A stretch of 64,000 nt of DNA from Streptomyces griseoviridis (GTDB lineage: Bacteria > Actinomycetota > Actinomycetes > Streptomycetales > Streptomycetaceae). The stretch lies in assembly GCA_014649155.1 (NCBI GenBank), contig BMSM01000008.1:124001-188000 (forward strand), given 5' to 3'. The notes beneath the pieces were generated by a model. It saw nothing but the letters and a program-made list of their open reading frames with translations. It did no database searches and was not told where the DNA came from. Below are positions 42,059 to 49,599 of this stretch, one piece after another. Position 1 is the stretch's first letter. Each line of letters starts with the position of its first letter. The translations under genes and the position numbers were made by a program.

Positions 42059-43945
42059 ATGAACATGCGCAAGCAGGGTCAGGACGAGCAGCGGGCGGCG
42101 AAGGCCGCACCGGCGCCGCGGCAGCCGTCGCCCGCCCCGCAGCCGCCGTTGCTCGCCCTCCAGCGCACGGCCGGTAACGCCGCCGTGGCGCAGACGCTCA
42201 AGCGGTCGGCGAGCGCCGGCGAGCGGCTGACCGCCGCCCCGGCGCCCGCGACGCGGCACGCCCGGGACGGCCACGCGCACGGCGCCCCCGTGCAGCGTGC
42301 GGAGACGGACACCGACGGGCGCGAGGCGGGGACGGGCGAGCGCCGCAGGGTGCTGGTGGTCTGCGACGAGAGCGGGCTCGGTCTCGGCGGTGTCCCGGTC
42401 TTCAACATGGAGCTGGTCAAGGGACTCCACCACGACCACGACGTCACCCTGCTCACCGTCGACGCGCACGCCGACTACGACCATGGCAAGACGACCACCC
42501 AGCACGGCGGTGCCCGCGTCGTCAACGCCTCGGTGTCCGGTGTGGAGGAGGGCCGCGACCGCCTCGACGTCGTCGCCCAGGGCTCGCCGGGCGAGTACGG
42601 CCTGCCGACCGGCAAGGACGCCTTCGACATCGTCATCGGCCACTCCCGGTTCTCCGGGCCCGCCGCGCAGAAGATCCGGAACGCCTGGTATCCCAGCGCC
42701 CGGGTGGTGCACTTCCTGCACACCAGCCCCGTACGCCTCGACAAGATCAAACAGGCGCCGAAGAAGGGTGCCGAGAAGGCGATCAAAGAACGTGCGGCCA
42801 TGCAGAAGGCCGATCTGGTGGCCGGGGTCGGATCGCTGCTCGCCAAGGAGGCCGAACGGCTCTCCGAGGGGGTACTGCGCGTCCCCGCGCTGCACGACTT
42901 CGTCCCGGGCACCGAGGTCGGCGAGCCGGTCGAGCCGTCCCTGCTCAACCAGGCCAAGTACATGCTGCACCTGCCGCGCAAGCTCAAGGTGCTGCTGCCG
43001 GGACGGGCCGCGGACGAGATCAAGGGCGTGGAGGCGGCCGTCCAGGCCATCGGTATGCTGCGCCGCCCGAAGGACCAGGGCGGTCGCGGACTCGATGTCC
43101 GGATGACGATCCGCGGCACCCCGGACCCGGAGAAGGAACCGGAGAACTACGCCAAGTGGAAGTCGATCGTCGACACCCACGGCGCGGGCGGGGTCATCAT
43201 GCGCCCCTTCAGCAAGAACCCGGCGGATCTGGAGCACGACCGGGAGACCACCCACGCGGTGATCATGCCGTCGCTGCACGAGGGGTTCGGGCTGGTCGCC
43301 ACCGAGGGAGCGGGGCGCAGCCTCCCTGTCCTGGTCAACGGGGAGAGCGGCGCGGCCCAGTTCCTGAGGCAGGTGACCGACGGTTCCTTCATGGGGGTCG
43401 TCGACGCGCCCTTCAACGTCGACTCGGCCGGCGGCAAGGAGGTCGCGGGCGGCGCCGACTCGCGGGCGCGGGCGTGGGCCACGGCCATCGAGAACCTGCG
43501 GACCAACCTGCCGGGCGCCCGCGACGAGGCGGAGCGCCTGTACGAACTCCTCAAGGGCTACTCCTGGCGGCACGCCGCCCAGGCACTGGTGACGGCCACC
43601 ATGGCGACGGCGCCACCCCTCCGGGACCCGTCGCGTCCGGCGGACGAGCCGTACCACGGCGCGGTCACCCGGCAGGGCCTGAACGGCACCGTGGAGGAGG
43701 TCAAGGACCAGCGGGGTGACTGGGCGCCGCACGCTTACTGGGACGGCTCGACCCCGGAACCGGCCGGACCCTGGGACCCGGCGGAGCAGAGGGCCCACAT
43801 GGAGAAGCTCGTCCTCGCCATGAAGTCCGGCCCCAGACGGAGCAACTCCGCCGAGGTCCTGCATTCCGGCCGGCACACCGGCATCGACGGCAAGGAACGG
43901 CCGCGGCCCAGGGACGGGGGGACATGGCGAAAAGAGGAGAACTGA
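42059..43945 (+). CDS. GT-B (GT4-like) glycosyltransferase with N-terminal LQRxxGNxAV eCIS-type motif
   Basis: A 628-residue protein starting at ATG 42059 (GGGGAACG upstream). Residues 1-30 are disordered and Ala/Pro/Gln-rich. Residues 34-43 read LQRTAGNAAV, the motif typical of proteins associated with extracellular contractile injection systems, often beside DUF4157. Residues ~95-520 form a GT-B transferase: 'VLVVCDESGLGLGGVPVFNMELVKGL' at the N-lobe, a nucleotide-sugar lobe with 'KLKVLLPGRA', and the E-x7-E motif E408-E416 in 'HEGFGLVATEGAG'. The C-terminal ~110 residues are charged and unassigned. There is no signal peptide. It could be an injected glycosylating effector or a self-modifying enzyme; no sheath, tube or baseplate genes are in the window. 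Confidence 0.85.
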   Translation: MNMRKQGQDEQRAAKAAPAPRQPSPAPQPPLLALQRTAGNAAVAQTLKRSASAGERLTAAPAPATRHARDGHAHGAPVQRAETDTDGREAGTGERRRVLVVCDESGLGLGGVPVFNMELVKGLHHDHDVTLLTVDAHADYDHGKTTTQHGGARVVNASVSGVEEGRDRLDVVAQGSPGEYGLPTGKDAFDIVIGHSRFSGPAAQKIRNAWYPSARVVHFLHTSPVRLDKIKQAPKKGAEKAIKERAAMQKADLVAGVGSLLAKEAERLSEGVLRVPALHDFVPGTEVGEPVEPSLLNQAKYMLHLPRKLKVLLPGRAADEIKGVEAAVQAIGMLRRPKDQGGRGLDVRMTIRGTPDPEKEPENYAKWKSIVDTHGAGGVIMRPFSKNPADLEHDRETTHAVIMPSLHEGFGLVATEGAGRSLPVLVNGESGAAQFLRQVTDGSFMGVVDAPFNVDSAGGKEVAGGADSRARAWATAIENLRTNLPGARDEAERLYELLKGYSWRHAAQALVTATMATAPPLRDPSRPADEPYHGAVTRQGLNGTVEEVKDQRGDWAPHAYWDGSTPEPAGPWDPAEQRAHMEKLVLAMKSGPRRSNSAEVLHSGRHTGIDGKERPRPRDGGTWRKEEN

Positions 43946-44790
43946 CGGCGCTGCTGCGCTACCGCAGGGCACAAGTCGACCCCGTGGACGCCGGGTTGCC
44001 GCGCCGCGGCGGCCGGGGCCGCCGGGCGGCCGGCCTGTCCCAGGCGCAGGTGGCCCAGCTCCTGTTCCGCACCGAGCGGTGGTACGGCCAGTTCGAACGG
44101 GGTGGTATCGACGCGCCGCCCCCACAGCTGCTGGAGGACGTGGCCCGCGTACTGCGGATGAACGAGCAGGAACGGGCCTCGCTGTACCTGTACGCGCTGG
44201 GCCAGGAACCTCCGGACCGGTCCGCCGGCGGTCCCCAGGACGACCCCGCCCACGACACCCCGGCCGGCCTGTCCTGGGCCGGTCTGCTCGACGACGTGTC
44301 ACCGCACCCGGTGGCCGTCACCGACGTCGCCTGGACCGTCGTCGCGCACAACCGCGGCTTCGCCGCGTTCCACCGGGCCCTCGTCGGCGAGCGGGCCGGA
44401 GAGGGGACCCCGGACGGCTTCAACCTCCTGCACTGGCAGTTGCTGTGCGAGGAGGCACGGGAACGGCAATTGCTGGGCTGGGAGGCCGAGTGGGCCCGGT
44501 CGGCCGCCGCGCGTCTGCGGTACTCACTGGCCCGGCACCCCAACAACCGGCGACTGCGCCGGATCGAACGGGAGGTGCTCGCCGACCCGCGGGCCGAGGC
44601 GGTCTACCGCGACTGCGCCCACACCTTCGAGCCCGAACGGCACAGCCACCCCATCCGCCTCGACGGCTGGGGCTCGGGACGGCTGGCCATCCTCTCCATG
44701 CGGCCCTACAGCGTCAGCAGGACGTGGCTGAACATCATGGTCCTGGAACCGGAACCGGAACCGGCGCAGCCGGGCGTGGCCGGGGCCTGA
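43924..44790 (+). CDS. Helix-turn-helix regulator with MmyB-like domain
   Basis: A 288-residue protein starting at ATG 43924, overlapping the glycosyltransferase gene by 22 bases. Residues ~5-85 are the HTH ('LTALLRYRRAQVDP...GLSQAQVAQLLFRTERWYGQFERGG'). Residues ~110-275 are the MmyB-type ligand-binding domain ('PHPVAVTDVAWTVVAHNRGFAAF', 'NRRLRRIEREVLADPRAEAVYRDCAHTF', 'GWGSGRLAILSMRPYSVSRTWLNIMVLEP'). The overlap makes it co-expressed with the LQR-motif glycosyltransferase, so it may sense the product or context of that protein. It is distinct from the MmyB-type regulator at 27.6 kb. Confidence 0.88.
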   Translation: MAKRGELTALLRYRRAQVDPVDAGLPRRGGRGRRAAGLSQAQVAQLLFRTERWYGQFERGGIDAPPPQLLEDVARVLRMNEQERASLYLYALGQEPPDRSAGGPQDDPAHDTPAGLSWAGLLDDVSPHPVAVTDVAWTVVAHNRGFAAFHRALVGERAGEGTPDGFNLLHWQLLCEEARERQLLGWEAEWARSAAARLRYSLARHPNNRRLRRIEREVLADPRAEAVYRDCAHTFEPERHSHPIRLDGWGSGRLAILSMRPYSVSRTWLNIMVLEPEPEPAQPGVAGA

Positions 44791-45590
44791 AGCGGAAAGA
44801 GACCCGGGACGAGTTCGGCGAGCCGGTGGACATGCCGTCGGCCGAACCGGAGAAGCGGCCGGCTTCCGACATGGGTTCCCCAGCGGTCGATCGCTGGAAC
44901 ACGTCAGACCACATGGGAGGGACCTGCGAGCGCAGGTCGCCTGTCGTGACGAACCGGCTAGGGGGTTCCTTCGGGAGCGCACGAGCTGCCGTCCACTCGT
45001 CCTCGCCGCTGCGGCAGGTGATGACGTGTCGGACCGGATGCCCGAGGGACTCCTCCTGCCACCGGCCCGTCGTCCCGGCCGTCCTCCGATGTCCGGGCAT
45101 GTCCGGGCCCTGTGCGGTCCAGCTGGAACGGTCGACCGCGCCCTGTCTCGAGGGACCCGGCGCACGAGCTGCCCGCCACCGCTCACGCCGATGTCCGCTG
45201 CCCGCCGTCAGGTCACAGGGGCGGCTGGACGGACGTCTACGCCGGCGCGAGGCAGCTGCCGCTGACGGGGAAGGCCGGCCTGTTCCCGGAAGCCGGAGGG
45301 GAGCCCCGACCGCTCCCGGACCATTGCACGGCAGAGCAGCGGGAGCCCGCGGAGATCCCGTGTCCCACCGGCGCCGGTCGTGGCCCGGCCTTCCGGACCA
45401 CCGCCTGCAGGCCCCTGCGGCGGGCTTCGCCCCTGACCCGAGCAGCCTTCTGCCCGGCTCGCGCCCGCACGGACCGCCACCGGCAGTACGGCTCCCCTGG
45501 GGGGCCGTCCGATCGGCTGCCGAGCGCTGCCCAGCGCACACGTCCGCCCCGTCCTCCGTGGTTGAGGACGGGGCGGACGTGCGTCGACGG
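44791..45590. other. 800-base stretch without a supportable gene
   Basis: Open frames occur on both strands but are Arg/Pro/Ser-rich, have no ribosome-binding site and show no family motif, so they look like GC-driven shadows. A 7-bp hairpin (GACCTGC/GCAGGTC, 44921-44938) may end the upstream operon. The strong hairpin at 45539-45581 is listed separately. The rest may be decayed island sequence. Confidence 0.6.
45539..45581 (-). terminator. Strong hairpin terminator of the small membrane protein gene
   Basis: A perfect 18-bp stem (45539-45556 with 45564-45581; core CGTCCGCCCCGTCCTC) has a 7-base loop. It starts ten bases after the stop of the minus-strand gene at 45591. It is a clear intrinsic-type terminator, though without a long U tract. 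Confidence 0.85.
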
Positions 45591-45866
45591 TCAGGCGCCG
45601 TTCTGGTCGCGGAGCGCGTGGACGGCGCTGCCGGTGAGGGTGTCGTCCTGTTGCTCGTAGTGGGAGAGGGCGAGTCCGAGGCCGAAGAAGGTGGGGGCCC
45701 ATTCACCGACGAAGAGACCCCAGCGGTCGGCCCGGGCTATGCCGGCGCCGGGTTCGGCGCTGAGACTGGTGGCCCAGGCGGCGACGGTGAGGCCGATGGA
45801 GGCGAAGGCGGCCAGGTAGGCGTGTTCGCTCTTGACTCCCATGTCATGCATCTTCTTGACGATCAT
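45591..45866 (-). CDS. Small two-helix membrane protein
   Basis: A 91-residue protein. ATG 45866 (MIVKKMHDMGVKSEHAYLAAF) is chosen because CGGAG lies six bases upstream; an ATG at 45896 would extend it by ten residues. Two hydrophobic helices are at ~20-36 ('LAAFASIGLTVAAWATSL') and ~50-68 ('GLFVGEWAPTFFGLGLALSHYE'). The C-terminus is polar and acidic. It resembles short Streptomyces membrane proteins of unknown function. It has its own terminator and is flanked by decayed sequence, so it is probably a lone transcription unit. Confidence 0.75.
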   Translation of the reverse strand: MIVKKMHDMGVKSEHAYLAAFASIGLTVAAWATSLSAEPGAGIARADRWGLFVGEWAPTFFGLGLALSHYEQQDDTLTGSAVHALRDQNGA

Positions 45867-45990
45867 GATGACTCCGATGTGACGTGTGGGGTTCATGTGC
45901 CGGAGTGCCCCCTTCGGTGGGCGGCTATTCAACCCATATCGGAATGATGTGAAGTTCCCGTCGGCCCGTGGGCCGGTCCTGCTCGGGGCC

Positions 45991-46400
45991 GACAGGAGGT
46001 TGCTCGCTCCGCTGGTACCGCGGTCGCCGGACGAGCCCGGGCGTCGGACCGCCGGATCACCAACGGGAGGGTCCGCAAGATCCGTACCGAGTCTCGGGGC
46101 GTGGTCTGCCGCAACGGCACGGGCTCCGGCAGACGGGTGCACCCGCTTCCGCCGCTACGCCCTCGACGGGGCGTCCACCTGGGCTCCGCAGGAGATCCGG
46201 GCCCTGCGGATGCCGACGGCGGCACCGACTGGCTGGTCCGGATCGACTCCCCTGTCGCCCGCGCCCGCCAGTGAGCCGCCACCGGCCGCCGAGGAGGTGG
46301 CACCGGCAGGGCGAATCGGACGATCACACCCTCGGTCGATCTCTGCGGTACGGACGGACAGGTGAGCCGCCTCGGCGTCAATGCCGAGCCGGGGCAGTCG
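45991..46400 (+). mobile_element. Degenerate IS5-family transposase fragment
   Basis: Pieces of one IS5-type transposase can be read in order across different plus-strand frames: 'LAPLVPRSPDEPGRRT', 'DRRITNGRVRKIRTES', 'TRFRRYALDGASTW', 'DWLVRIDSPVARARQ' (the DxD/DST-VRAHQ block, changed to DSP), and 'DDHTLGRS'. Several frameshifts and a stop separate them. Together they match the order of IS5 transposases (insert domain, DDE core). No terminal inverted repeats were found. The relic lies at the right side of the accessory island and is not active. Confidence 0.82.
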
Positions 46401-46979
46401 CCGTCGCCGCGATCGGCCGGGCCGGGCGTTGGGCCGGGCCCGCTTCCCCGCTGCGGATTCCATGGCGAGTCGGCGCACATCTCACCGCGGGATCGCATAG
46501 AGGTTCGGCGCTTTCCCGCAGGGAGCGAAGTCCCGGCGAGCGGCCTGGATCAAAGAGGTTTCCGCAGGTCAGGCTGACATGTGCCGTTACGGGGCGGGCT
46601 CCGCGCCGTCCTGACCGGTCTCCGGCCGCCTGACCGGCTTGCGCATCCGGCTCCGGGACGGTCCGAGGGGGGCGGCGAGCACGTCCGCGGACACGCCCCG
46701 GTCGCGGGCCGCGCGCGGCGCGTCGTCCCGGAGCCGTCTCCAGCGCCGGGCCGCTCGCTTCCCCGCCGTCCCTCGCTGCGCCGCACGGCCGCCGACACCG
46801 GCAGCCTGCCCGGCGCGCCGTCCCGCCGCCGTCCCGTGCGGCCCCCTTCCTCGGCCCGGATCCGCCTGTGCCACCGCGGTCCAGCGAGGGAGAGGCCGTC
46901 CCCAGGAGCGCGGGGCGGGCGTGTGGAAGCCCGCGCGGCCGGGGCGCACGGGCAGGCGGGACGGGTGGGGCGGACGCGG
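46401..46979. other. 579-base stretch without a supportable gene
   Basis: This segment follows the IS5 relic and runs to the TetR stop codon. Its first ~130 bases may be the decayed C-terminal half of the transposase. Open frames further on are very Arg-rich on both strands, lack start signals and match nothing recognisable. Confidence 0.55.
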
Positions 46980-47570
46980 TCAGCGGGGCTGCCGCAGCCC
47001 CGCGACGAGCAGCCGGACCATCCGGCGCGCGTCGTAGCGGTCGTCGCTCTCCGCGCCGACGCAGAGGTTCCCGACCCCGCGCATCAGCGTGTACGCCTCC
47101 AGGCCGGGGCCGATCTCGCCCGCCTCCTCGGCCGCCGCCAGCAGCCGGCCGCACACGGGGGCGAGCCGGTCGAGGAAGGAGGCGTGCAGTGCCTGGAAGC
47201 CGGGGTCGTCGGAGTTCAGCACGGCGGCGAGGCCGTGCTTGGTGACCAGGAAGTCGGCGAAGAGGTCCACCCACCGCCCCAGGGCCTCGTACGGTGTCGG
47301 GCAGCTCTCCAGCAGGGCCGGACCGGCCTCGGCGCACGCCTCGATCTGGTGCCGGTACACGGCGACGACGAGATCGGCGCGGGTCGGGAAGTGCCGGTAG
47401 ACCGTGCCCGTGCCGACCCCGGCCTCGGCCGCGATGTCCCGGACCGGCGCGTCCACGCCCGACCGGACGAAGACCGCGGCGGCCGCGTCCAGCAGCGTCC
47501 GCTGATTGCGCCGGGCGTCCGCCCGCCGGGGCCGCGCCGTGCGCTCCGCACCTTGTCCGTCCGCGGTCAC
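46980..47570 (-). CDS. TetR-family transcriptional regulator
   Basis: A 196-residue protein. GTG 47570 (MTADGQGAERTARPRRADARRNQRT) is chosen because GGAGGGA lies six bases upstream; frames further upstream run through the operator region. The HTH is at ~20-65 ('LLDAAAAVFVRSGVDAPVRDIAAEAGVGTGTVYRHFPTRADLVVAVY'). The ligand-binding domain resembles the SBP-like TetR_C group ('YEALGRWVDLFADFLVTKHGLAAVL'). It diverges from an alpha/beta hydrolase gene, with two identical perfect palindromes between them. It most likely represses itself and the hydrolase/oxidoreductase pair. Confidence 0.93.
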   Translation of the reverse strand: MTADGQGAERTARPRRADARRNQRTLLDAAAAVFVRSGVDAPVRDIAAEAGVGTGTVYRHFPTRADLVVAVYRHQIEACAEAGPALLESCPTPYEALGRWVDLFADFLVTKHGLAAVLNSDDPGFQALHASFLDRLAPVCGRLLAAAEEAGEIGPGLEAYTLMRGVGNLCVGAESDDRYDARRMVRLLVAGLRQPR

Positions 47571-47599
47571 TGCCACTCCCTCCGCCGCCTCTTGCAAAG

Positions 47600-47638
47600 C
47601 GGAACGTTGTTCCGTATGTTTAACGGAACAAGGTTCCG
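47600..47638. promoter_or_regulatory. Twin perfect palindromes, likely TetR operators
   Basis: Two 15-base sites, CGGAAC-GTT-GTTCCG (47600-47614) and CGGAAC-AAG-GTTCCG (47624-47638), have identical 6-bp arms and 24 bp centre-to-centre spacing. They lie between the TetR gene and the divergent hydrolase gene, 30 bases from the TetR start. This is the arrangement expected for binding by two TetR dimers. Confidence 0.8.
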
Positions 47639-47723
47639 CTTGTTCCATCATGCCGGACGGGCGCCGCCGCCACCAAGCCGCGCCTCCGCGTCTCCCTCAT
47701 CAGCATGCTCGAAAGGCACCTCC

Positions 47724-48665
47724 ATGTCCGAGTCCCAGCCGTCCGGTTCCCAGCCGGTGACCGTCCCCGTACCGGTCGTCTCCGTCAAGCCCGTCGTCCT
47801 CCCGGCCCCCGGCCGGGGCGACGACCTGCGGGTCCAGGTCTCCGCCCCCGTCACCGGCCGCGACCTGCCGGTCGTCGTCCTCTCGCACGGCTACGGCGGG
47901 TCCCTCGACAGCTATGCCCCGCTGGCCGACCACTGGGCCGCCCACGGCTTCGTCGTCCTGCGGCCCACCCACCTCGACTCCCGCACCCTCGCCCTGCCCG
48001 CCGACGACCCCCGGACCCCGCTGATCTGGCGCACCCGGATCGACGACCTCACGCGGGTCATCGACCACCTCGCCGGCCTGGAGGCCGCCGTACCGGGCCT
48101 CGCCGGACGGGTCGACCACGGCCGGATCGCCGTCGCCGGGCACTCCTGGGGAGCCCAGTCGGCGAGCATGCTGCTCGGCGCCCGGGTCCTCGACGCCGAC
48201 GGCGCCCCCGGCGATGACCTGACCGACCCCCGGGTCACGGCCGGAATCCTGCTCGCCGTGCCCGGACGCGGCGGCGCCGACCTCTCCCCGTTCGCGGCGG
48301 AGAACTTCGCCTTCATGAACCCCTCCTTCGACCGGATGACCACCCCGGCCCTCGTGGTCGCCGGCGACCACGACGACTCCGCGCTCTCCGTCCGGGGACC
48401 GGACTGGTTCACCGACGCCTACCGGCTGAGCCCCGAGGAGAAGAGCCTGCTCACCCTGTTCGGCGCCGAGCACTCGCTCGGCGGCATCACCGCCCACGAG
48501 CACACCGAGACCACCGACGAGAGCCCCGAGCGGGTCGCCCTGCTCCAGCGCCTCACCCTCGCCTATCTGCGCAGCGCCCTCGGCCCCGACGACGACGCCT
48601 GGCGGACGGCCGCCGCCGCGCTCGCGGCCGAGCCCCGGCCGCTGGGCCGGCTGGAGAGCAAGTGA
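47724..48665 (+). CDS. Alpha/beta hydrolase (chlorophyllase/PAF-acetylhydrolase-like)
   Basis: A 313-residue protein starting at ATG 47724 with AAAGG upstream. The nucleophile elbow is G-H-S-W-G (S141). The oxyanion segment is 'PVVVLSHGYGGSLDSYAPLADHWAAHGFVVLRPTHLDS', and likely acid and base residues are in 'LVVAGDHDDSAL' and 'FGAEHSLGGITAHE'. There is no signal peptide, so it is cytosolic. It overlaps the LLM oxidoreductase gene (GTGA) and is controlled by the divergent TetR. Its substrate is probably an ester or lactone; the call is to family level only. Confidence 0.9.
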   Translation: MSESQPSGSQPVTVPVPVVSVKPVVLPAPGRGDDLRVQVSAPVTGRDLPVVVLSHGYGGSLDSYAPLADHWAAHGFVVLRPTHLDSRTLALPADDPRTPLIWRTRIDDLTRVIDHLAGLEAAVPGLAGRVDHGRIAVAGHSWGAQSASMLLGARVLDADGAPGDDLTDPRVTAGILLAVPGRGGADLSPFAAENFAFMNPSFDRMTTPALVVAGDHDDSALSVRGPDWFTDAYRLSPEEKSLLTLFGAEHSLGGITAHEHTETTDESPERVALLQRLTLAYLRSALGPDDDAWRTAAAALAAEPRPLGRLESK

Positions 48666-49540
48666 CCCTGCCCGCACCGGCCCGGTTCGGCATCATGACC
48701 GCACCCTCGCAGGTCGACTACGCGGACCTGCTGCGGGTCTGGCGCGAGGCCGACACCGTCCCCGGGATCGAACACGCCTGGCTCTTCGACCACCTGCTGC
48801 CGATCTACGGCGATCCCAGGGGAGTGACGTACGAGGGCTGGACCCTCCTCGCCGCGCTCGCCGCGCACACCCGCCGGCTGCGGCTGGGCGTGATGGTGAC
48901 CAGCAACCGGTTCCGGCCGCCGGCCGTCCTCGCCAAGATCGCCGCGACCGTCGACGTCGTCTCCGGCGGACGCCTGGACTTCGGCATCGGCGCCGGGTCC
49001 CGGCCCGACGTGCCGATGGCCCGGCGCGAGTACGAGGCGCACGGCCTGCCCTACCACGACGGGGCGCACGCGGTCAGCGCCCTCGCCGAGGCGTGCGCGG
49101 TGATCCGCCGGCTGTGGACGGAACCGGAACCGTTCGACTTCACCGGCGAACACATCCGGCTGGCCGGCGCCTTCGGCAACCCCAAACCGGTCCAGCGCCC
49201 GCACCCGCCGGTCCTCGTCGGCGGCCGTGCCTCCGCGACCCTGCGGGTGGCCGCCGAACACGCCGACGTGTGGAACTACCCCGGCGACGACGTGGCGGAC
49301 GCCGTCCGGCGCGGCGCGCTGCTCGACCGGCACTGCGCCGACCTCGGCCGCGACCCCGCCTCGATCACCCGCTCCCTGGTGCTGCCGGTCTCCTACGACG
49401 ACCCGGCGCCCGTCCGCGAGACGATTCGCCGGGCCACCGCCGCGGGGTTCCGCCACCTCGTCCTCATGCTGCCCGCGCCCTACCCCGAGGGGGTGGCGCG
49501 CTGGCTCGCCGACGAGATCATCGGGGCGCGGCCGGTGTGA
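48662..49540 (+). CDS. LLM-class (luciferase-like) F420/FMN-dependent oxidoreductase
   Basis: A 292-residue TIM-barrel protein starting at GTG 48662, overlapping the hydrolase stop. It has the luciferase-like pattern 'EHAWLFDHLLPIYGDPRGVTYEGWTLLAALAAHTRRLRLGVMVTSNRFRPPAVLAKIAATVDVVSGGRLDFGIGAG', followed by 'FTGEHIRLAGAFGNPKPVQRPHPPVLVGG'. In actinobacteria most such proteins use F420. It is translationally coupled to the hydrolase, suggesting two sequential steps on one substrate under TetR control. Confidence 0.92.
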   Translation: MTLPAPARFGIMTAPSQVDYADLLRVWREADTVPGIEHAWLFDHLLPIYGDPRGVTYEGWTLLAALAAHTRRLRLGVMVTSNRFRPPAVLAKIAATVDVVSGGRLDFGIGAGSRPDVPMARREYEAHGLPYHDGAHAVSALAEACAVIRRLWTEPEPFDFTGEHIRLAGAFGNPKPVQRPHPPVLVGGRASATLRVAAEHADVWNYPGDDVADAVRRGALLDRHCADLGRDPASITRSLVLPVSYDDPAPVRETIRRATAAGFRHLVLMLPAPYPEGVARWLADEIIGARPV

Positions 49541-49593
49541 CGCGCGGGAACGGGGCGTGCTCCCGCCGGAGAGCACGCCCCGCCCGTCCCGCG
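49541..49593. terminator. Bidirectional hairpin terminator
   Basis: An 11-bp perfect stem, GGGGCGTGCTC (49552-49562) with GAGCACGCCCC (49571-49581), is extended by outer complementary CGCGCGGGA/TCCCGCGCG. It lies between the convergent LLM oxidoreductase and GH74 genes and can serve both. Confidence 0.8.
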
Positions 49594-49599
49594 CGCGGC

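Noticed and set aside
42059..44790. A complete contractile injection system locus around the LQR-motif glycosyltransferase
   Set aside because: No sheath, tube, baseplate, spike or AAA+ CIS genes occur in the window. Only the possible cargo is present.
44791..45590. Several 70-320 codon frames on both strands
   Set aside because: They have no ribosome-binding sites, biased low-complexity composition and no family resemblance.
46581..46980. Coding start for a longer hydrolase frame running from 46,581 to 48,665
   Set aside because: The first 380 codons are antisense to the TetR gene and Arg-rich. The true start is ATG 47,724, where the hydrolase family sequence begins.
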